Assembly: GCF_021869535.1 (NCBI RefSeq)
Contig: NW_026262741.1
Span: 248,001 to 312,000, forward strand
Length of the DNA stretch: 64,000 bases
Source of the DNA: Mytilus californianus
Lineage: Eukaryota > Mollusca > Bivalvia > Mytilida > Mytilidae
Direction: 5' to 3'
The notes under the pieces are model-generated. The model was not told the DNA's origin and did not search any database. It saw nothing but the letters and a program-made list of their open reading frames with translations. Of the stretch, positions 57,376 through 64,000 are shown one piece after another. The stretch's first letter is position 1. Every line of letters starts with the position of its first letter. Both the position numbers and the translations under genes were made by a program.

Positions 57376-60300
57376 TTATTCTTATAATTTACCAAAATGG
57401 ATATCTAATACAAAATCTAAAATAGAGTAAAATTATCAATAAAGCAGCGACAGATTTTTGCTGTTATATTTGATACAATTATCTTTCAAATATGGTCGAT
57501 TTAAGGTAACATCTAAAAAAAGTTATCTGGAAAAGATGACCGATTTTAGGTTACTGCTAATGAAATTTTAAAAAAGTGGTCAAAATTTACTGTTAAATGT
57601 AGTAAAATTATTAATAGTACAGCGTATGGTGTAGTTGTTACATCTAATACAATTATCTAAAAAAAAATATGATCGATTTAAGGTTACATTTAACTCTTGT
57701 AAAATATTATATACAATTATCAATAAAAGGTGTGGCCGAGCAAAGGTTACATCTTATAAAACTATCTGAAAAAAATGGCCAATTTAAGGAAATATCTAAT
57801 ACATAATCTTTAAAAGTACTGTAAATTCAGAAATTATTGCGATGTTTTTATTATTGCGAAAAATGCGATCGGGTTATAATCGCAATAATTTAAACTCGCA
57901 TTTTGAAATTTTGTATATGAATTAAACAGGATTTTTCTCAATATCGCAAAAATTAAAATCGCATTTTAGTCTAAAATGACAAAATCGCAATAATAAATGC
58001 ACGCAATAATTTCTGAATTTACAGTAGTTGAATCTTGTAAAATGTTTTACAATTATCAATGATAAAAGTGGCCGAATTAAGGTAACATCTTATTAAGTTA
58101 TCTGGATAAAAATGAGATTTCAGGTAATATCTAATACAATTATTAAAAGGTGGTCACATTGAATGTAAAATGGAGTAAAATTATCAATAAAGCAGTTACA
58201 GATTTTTGCTGTTACATTTAATACAATTATTTTTCAAATATTGACGATTTAAGATTTAAAACAATTTTTAAAAAAATGGAAAATTTATTGAAAATGTTGT
58301 TAAATTCAAAAAAGCTTTCAATGGTTCAAGTTTCCAACTTATACAACAAGCAATACACATTTGTTGAATACTTTTTAAATTATAGTAAAATTATCAATAC
58401 AGAAAGTGACTGATTTAAGGTTACATCTAATACAGTTATCTTTAAAAGGTGGATGAAAGGTAACATCTCATACATTTATTTAGAACAAGTGGTTGAATCT
58501 TTTAAAGTGTAATATAATTTTCAATGAAGAAAGTTGCTGATTGAATATTTCATTTGATACAATTTTCAAAAAAAAGGTCGGTTAAAGGTAACAACTTATA
58601 CATTATCTTAAAAAATAAGTCAAATCTTGTAAACTGTAATATAATTATCAACAGAGAAAGTGGCCAATTCAGGTTACATCTAAAAAAAAAAGTCATCTAG
58701 AAAAGATGACCGATTTCAGGTAACTTTTAATACAATTATTAAAAAAATGGTCAAAATTTACTGTAAAATGTAGTAAAATTATCAATAGTGCAGCGTATGG
58801 TGTAGTTGTTAAATCTAATACAATCATTTAAAAAATATATGATTGATTTAAGTTACATCTAATACATTATATATAAAAAGTGGTTTAATCTTGTAAAATA
58901 TTACATACAATTACTAATAAAAGGAGTGGCCGAGTAAAGGTTACATCTAATAAAACTATCAATTTAAGGAAATATCTAATACATAATCTTAAAAAGTGGT
59001 CGAATCTTGCAAACTGTCAAACAATTATCAATGAAGAAAGAGGCCGAATCAAGGTTACATCTTATAAAGTTATCTGGATAAAAATGACCGATTTCATGTA
59101 ACATATAATACAAGTATAAAAAGGTGGTCAAAATTTACTGTAAAATGTAAAATTATCAATAAAGCAGCGACAGGTTTAGCTATTATATTTGATACAATTA
59201 TCTATCAAATTTAGTCGATTTAAGGTTGCATCTAATACTTTGTCTATAAAAAGTTGTTGAATCTTGTAAAAATATCATACAATTATCAATAAAAAAAAGA
59301 GGCCGATTAAAGGTTACATCTAATAAAATTATTGGAAAAAATGGCCAATTTAAAGAAATATATAATACATAATCTTAAAAAAGTGGTTGTATCTTGTAAA
59401 ATGTTATACAATTATCAATGAGTGGCCGATTAAAGGTTACATTTTTTAAAGTTATCTGGATAAAAATGACCGATTTCAGGTAACATCTTGTACAATTATA
59501 AAACGGAAGTCAAATTGACTTTAAAATGTAGTAAAATTATCAATAAAGCAGCGACAGATTTTTGCTGTTACATTTAATACAATTATTTTTCAAATATGGT
59601 CGATTTAAGGTTACATCTAAAAAAAGTTATCTGGAAAAGATGACCGATTTTAGGTTACTTCTAATGAAATTATCAAAAAAGTGGTCAAAATTTACTGTTA
59701 AATGTAGTAAAATTATTAATAGTACAGCGTATGGTGTAGTTGTTACATCTTATACAATTATCTAAAAAAATATGATCGATTTAAAGTTACCTTTAACTCT
59801 TGTAAAATATTATATACAATTATCAATAAAAGGTGTGGCCGAGTAAGGGTTACATCTAATAAAACTATCTGAAAAAATGGCCAATTTAAGGAAATATCTA
59901 ATACATAATCTTAAAAAGTGGTTGAATCTTGTAAAATGTTATACAATTATCAATGATGAAAGTGGCCGAACTAAGGTAACATCTTAGAAAGTTATCTGGA
60001 TTAAATGAGATTTCAGGTAACATCTAATATAATTATTAAAAGGTGGTCAAATTGACTTTAAAATGAGTAAAATTATCAATAAAGCAGCGGCAAATTTTTG
60101 CTGTTACATTTAATACAATTATCTTTCAAATATGGTCGATTTAAGGTTATATCTAAAACAAATTTAAAAAAAATGGAAAATTTAGTGAAAAATTGAAAAT
60201 TTTCAAAAAAGCTATGAGTGGTTCACGTTTCCAACTTACACAACAAGCAATACATATTTGATGAAAACTTTTTAAATTATAGTAAAATTATCAATAAAGA

Positions 60301-63300
60301 AAGTGACTGATTTAAGTTTATATCTAATACTGTTATCTGTAAAAGGTCGATGAAAGGTAACATCTCATACATTTATTTAGAACAAGTTGTTGAACCTTTT
60401 AAAGTGTAATATAATTCTCATTAAAGAAAGTTGCTGATTAAATACTTCATTTGATACAATTATCTATTAGAAAAAGTTCGGTTATGGCAACAACTTATAC
60501 ATAATCTTAAAAAATAGTCAAATCTTGTAAAATGTAATACAATTATCAATGATGAAAGTGGCGGAAATAAGGATTCATCTTATAAAGTTATCTGGATAAA
60601 AATTACCGATTTCAGGTAACATCTAATACAATTATAAAAAGGTGGTCACATTGACTGTAAAATGGAGTAAAATTATCAATAAAGCAGCGACAGATTTTTC
60701 CTGGTTATATTTAATACAATTATCTTTCGAATATGGTCGATTTAAGGTAACATCAAAAAAAGTTACCTGGAAAAGATGACCGATTTAAGGTAACTTTTAA
60801 TGAAATTATCAAAAAAGTGGTCAAAATTTACTGTTAAATGTACGAAAATTATTAATAGTGCAGCGTATGGTGTAGTTGTTACATCTAATACAATTATCTA
60901 AAAAAATATGATCGATTTAAGGTTACATTTACTCTTGTAAAATATTACATACAATTATCAATAAAAGGAATGGCCGAGTAAAGGTTACATCTAAAAAAAA
61001 CTATCTGAAAAAATTGCCAATTTAAGGAAATATTTAATTCATAATCTTAAAAAGTGGTTGAATCTTGTAATATGTTATACAATTAACAATGATGAAAGTG
61101 GCCGAATAAAGGTTACATCTTCTAAAGTTATCTGGATAAAAATTACCAATTTCAGGTAACATCTAATACAATTATAAAAAGGTGGTCAAAATTTACTGTA
61201 AAATTATCAATAAAGCAGCGACAGGTTTAGCTGTTACATTTGATACACATATCTATCAAAATTGGTCGATTTAAGGTTGCATCTAATACATTATCTATAA
61301 AAAGTGGTTATATCTTGTAAAATATTATACAATTATAAACAAAAAGAGTGGCCGATTAAAGGCTACATATAATAAAATTATCTGAAAAAATGGCCAATTT
61401 AAAGAAATATATAATACATAATCATAAAAGTGGTTGAATCTTGTAGAATGTAATACAATTATCAATGATTAAAGTGGCCGAATAAAGGTTACATCTTATA
61501 AAGTTATCTGGATAAAAATGACTAATTTCAGGTAACATCTAATACAATTATAAAAAGATGGTCAAAATTTACTGTAAAATGTAAAATTATCAATAAAGCA
61601 GCGACAGGTTTAGCTGTTATATTTGATACAATTATCTATCAAAATTGGTCGATTTAAGGTTGCATCTAATACATCATCTATAAAAAGTGGTTGTATCTTG
61701 TAAAATATTATACAACTACCAACAAAAAGAGTGGCCGATTAAAGGTAACATATAATAAAATTATCGGAAAAAATGGTCAATTTAAAGAAATATCTAATAC
61801 ATAATCTTAAAAAGTGGTTGAATCTTGTAGAATGTAATACAATTAACAATGAAGAAAGTGACCGATTTAAGGTTACATCTTAAAAAGTTATCTGGATAAA
61901 AATGGCCGATTTCAGGTAACATCTAATACAATTATTAAAAGGTGGTCACATTGATTGTAAAATGGAGTAAAATTATCAATAAAGCAGCGACAGATTTTTG
62001 CTGTTACATTTGAAACAATTATCATTCAAATATGGTCGATTTAAGGTAACATCTAAAAAAGTTATCCGGAAAAAATGACCGATTTAAGGTAACTTGTAAT
62101 ACAATTATCAAAAAGTGGTCAAAAATTACTGTTAAATGTAGTAGAATTATTAATAGTGGTTGAATCTTGTAAAATGTTATACAATTATCAATGATGAAAG
62201 TGGCCGAATTAAGGTAACATCTTATAAAGTTATCTGGATAAAAATGAGATTTCAGGTAACATGTAATACAATTATTAAAAGGTGGTCACATTGACTGTAA
62301 AATGGTGTAAAATTATCAATGAAGCAGCTACAGATTTTTGTTGTTTCATTTAATACAATTATTTTTCAAATATGGTCGATTTAAGATTACATCTAAAACA
62401 AGTTTTAAAAAAATGGAAAATTTATTGAAAAATGTTGTAAAATTTTCAAAATAGCTTTGAGCGGTTCAAGTTTCCAACTTATACAACAAGCAATACACAT
62501 TTGATAAATACTTTTTAAATTATAGTAAAATAATCAATAAAGAAAGTGACTGATTTAAGGTTACATCTAAAACAGTTACCTTTAAAAGATTGATGAAAGG
62601 TAACATCTCATACTTTTTTTTTAGAACGAGTGGTTGAATCTTTTAAAGTGTAATATAATCTTCAAAAAAGAAAGTTGCTGATTGAATATTTCATTTGATA
62701 CAATTTTCAAAAAAAAAGATCGGTTAAAGGTAACAACTTATACATTATCTTAAAAAATAAGTCAAATATTGTAAAATGTAATACAATTATCAACAGAGAA
62801 AATGGCCAAATCAAGTTACATCTAACAAAACTATCTGCAAAAATTGCAAATTTAAGGAAATATTTAATTCATAATCTTAAAAAGTGGTTGAATCTTGTAA
62901 TATGTTATACAATTAACAATGATGAAAGTTGCCGAATATAGGTTACATCTTCTAAAGTTATCTGGATAAAAATTACCGATTTCAGGTAACATCTAATACA
63001 ATTATAAAAAGGTGGTCAAAATTTACTGTAAAATTATCAATAAAGCAGCGACAGGTTTAGCTGTTATATTTGATACAATTATCTATCAAAATTGGTCGAT
63101 TTAAGGTTGCATCTAATACATCATCTAAAAAAATTGTTGTATCTTGTAAAATATTATACAACTACCAACAAAAAGAGTGGCCGATTAAAGGTAACATATA
63201 ATGAAATTCTCGGAAAAAATGGCCAATTTAAAGAAATATCTAATACATAATCTTAAAAAGTGGTTGAATCTTGTAGAATGTAATACAATTAACAATGAAG

Positions 63301-64000
63301 AAAGTGACCGATTTAAGGTTACATCTTAAAAAGTTATCTGGATAAAAATGACCGATTTCAGGTAACATCTAATACAATTATTAAAAGGTGGTCACATTGA
63401 CTGTAAAATGAAGTAAAATTATCAATAAAGCAGCGACAGATTTTTGCTGTTACATTTGATACAATTATCTTTCAAATAAGTTCGATTTAAGGTAACATCT
63501 TAAAAAGTTATCTGGAAAAGATGACCGATTTAAGGTAACTTGTAATACAATTATCAAAAAAGAGGTCAAATTTTACTGTAAAATGTAGTTAAATTATTAA
63601 TAGTGCAGCGTATGGTGTAGTTGTTACATCTGATACATTTATCTAGAAAAAATATAATCGATTTAAGGTTACATTTAACTCTTGTAAAATATCAAATACA
63701 ATTATCAATAAAAGAAGTGGCCGAGTAAAGGTTACATCTAATAAAACTATCTGAAAAAATGGCCAATTTAAGGAAATATCTAATACATAATCTTAAAAAG
63801 TGGTTGAATCTTGTAAAATGTTATACAATTATCAATTATTAAAGTGGCCGAATAAATGTTACATCTTATAAAGTTATCTGGATAAAAATGACCGATTTCA
63901 GGTAACATCTAATACAATTATAAAAAGGTGGTCAAAATTTACTGTAAAATGTAAAATTATCAATAAAGCAGCGACAGGTTAAGCTGTTATACTTGATACA
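57376..64000 (+). repeat. GGTTACATCTAATACAATTAT tandem array, right block
   Basis: More than 6.6 kb of ~45-60 bp units of the type GTGGCCGATTAAAGGTTACA then TCTAATACAATTATC, with higher-order units marked by AAAGCAGCGACAGATTTTTG at 57440, 58188 (variant), 59160, 59545, 60080, 60682, 61213, 61598, 61983, 63043, 63428 and 63966, commonly ~385 bp apart. It continues past the window edge. It is the inverted counterpart of 48531-49430. No coding sequence. Confidence 0.85.
57817..58026. mobile_element. 210-bp MITE, TACTGTAAATTC family
   Basis: The ends TACTGTAAATTCAGAAATTA and its exact complement ending TTTACAGTA pair for 24 bp. The interior repeats ATCGCAATAAT-type motifs. TA ends fit a Tc1/mariner-type MITE. 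Inserted in the tandem array, whose GTA(C)..(G)TTGAATCTTGT sequence resumes after it. Confidence 0.85.

Noticed and set aside
38340..64000. CRISPR-like arrays in the regularly repeated blocks
   Set aside because: Repeats are degenerate, lack unique spacers of constant size and sit in eukaryotic DNA rich in LINEs and spliced exons.
1..64000. tRNA, rRNA and classical Pol III promoter boxes
   Set aside because: I scanned for cloverleaf-like A/B box pairs, including in the SINE-like repeat; a TGGCTGTGCGG stretch near 8278 resembles an A box but no convincing B box follows.

Overview
This window looks like repeat-dense bivalve mollusc DNA, most likely a mussel (Mytilus). It is AT-rich and has no long intact gene. 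Nearly every recognisable protein segment is a broken mobile-element or repeat-family gene, and several interspersed repeats are ones I recall as very common in Mytilus genomic and transcript sequence (for example the blocks at 7303-8027, 26280-26615 and 28886-29030). The species call rests on memory of those repeats and was not checked.

Layout. 0-12.7 kb: six copies of a ~425-bp retroposon (SINE-like, four-base ATCA-type tail), three in each orientation and three with clear 10-13 bp target-site duplications. Two small inverted-repeat elements, one SAM-domain-like exon and the 3' end of a reverse-transcriptase (RT) element lie among them. 12.7-19 kb, minus strand: a large decayed gene (N-terminal CxxC...HxxC modules, later TGCDT and HEEADTRM motifs) carrying two RT-element fragments; removing one insertion restores the reading frame exactly. 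19.9-21.5 kb: a broken DDE_Tnp_4 (Harbinger/IS5-type) transposase and a YqaJ-like exonuclease remnant.

22-31 kb: two ~130-bp repeats each carry a hammerhead ribozyme motif, one with an intact core and one with a core mutation. A 4.3-kb foldback element (~650-bp inverted arms built of 21-bp repeats, 6-bp target duplication) contains further nested repeats. A 5'-truncated I/Nimb-type LINE with a 13-bp target duplication follows. 30.3-33.7 kb: a TA-flanked element with ~26-bp terminal inverted repeats and a tandem array inside. 34-38 kb: remnants of a SWIM zinc-finger gene, a Crypton-like tyrosine recombinase and a second LINE. 38.3-47.95 kb: a degenerate ATTCAACATTCG-type satellite interrupted by a second, longer copy of the I/Nimb LINE and three inverted-repeat elements. 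48.5-64 kb: two inverted blocks of another tandem array (about 0.9 kb on the left, more than 6.6 kb on the right and running off the window) flank ~8 kb that holds a second TA-flanked element with a perfect 28-bp inverted repeat and a ~285-bp tandem array.

How the parts fit. The SINE-like repeat and the I/Nimb LINE share almost the same 3' end, so the LINE probably moves the SINE. The two TA-flanked elements and the two foldback systems share one plan: inverted termini, short subterminal repeats and a long tandem array in the middle, with no transposase. This suggests non-autonomous DNA transposons that seed satellite DNA. The most interesting single item is the hammerhead motif at 28937-28993.
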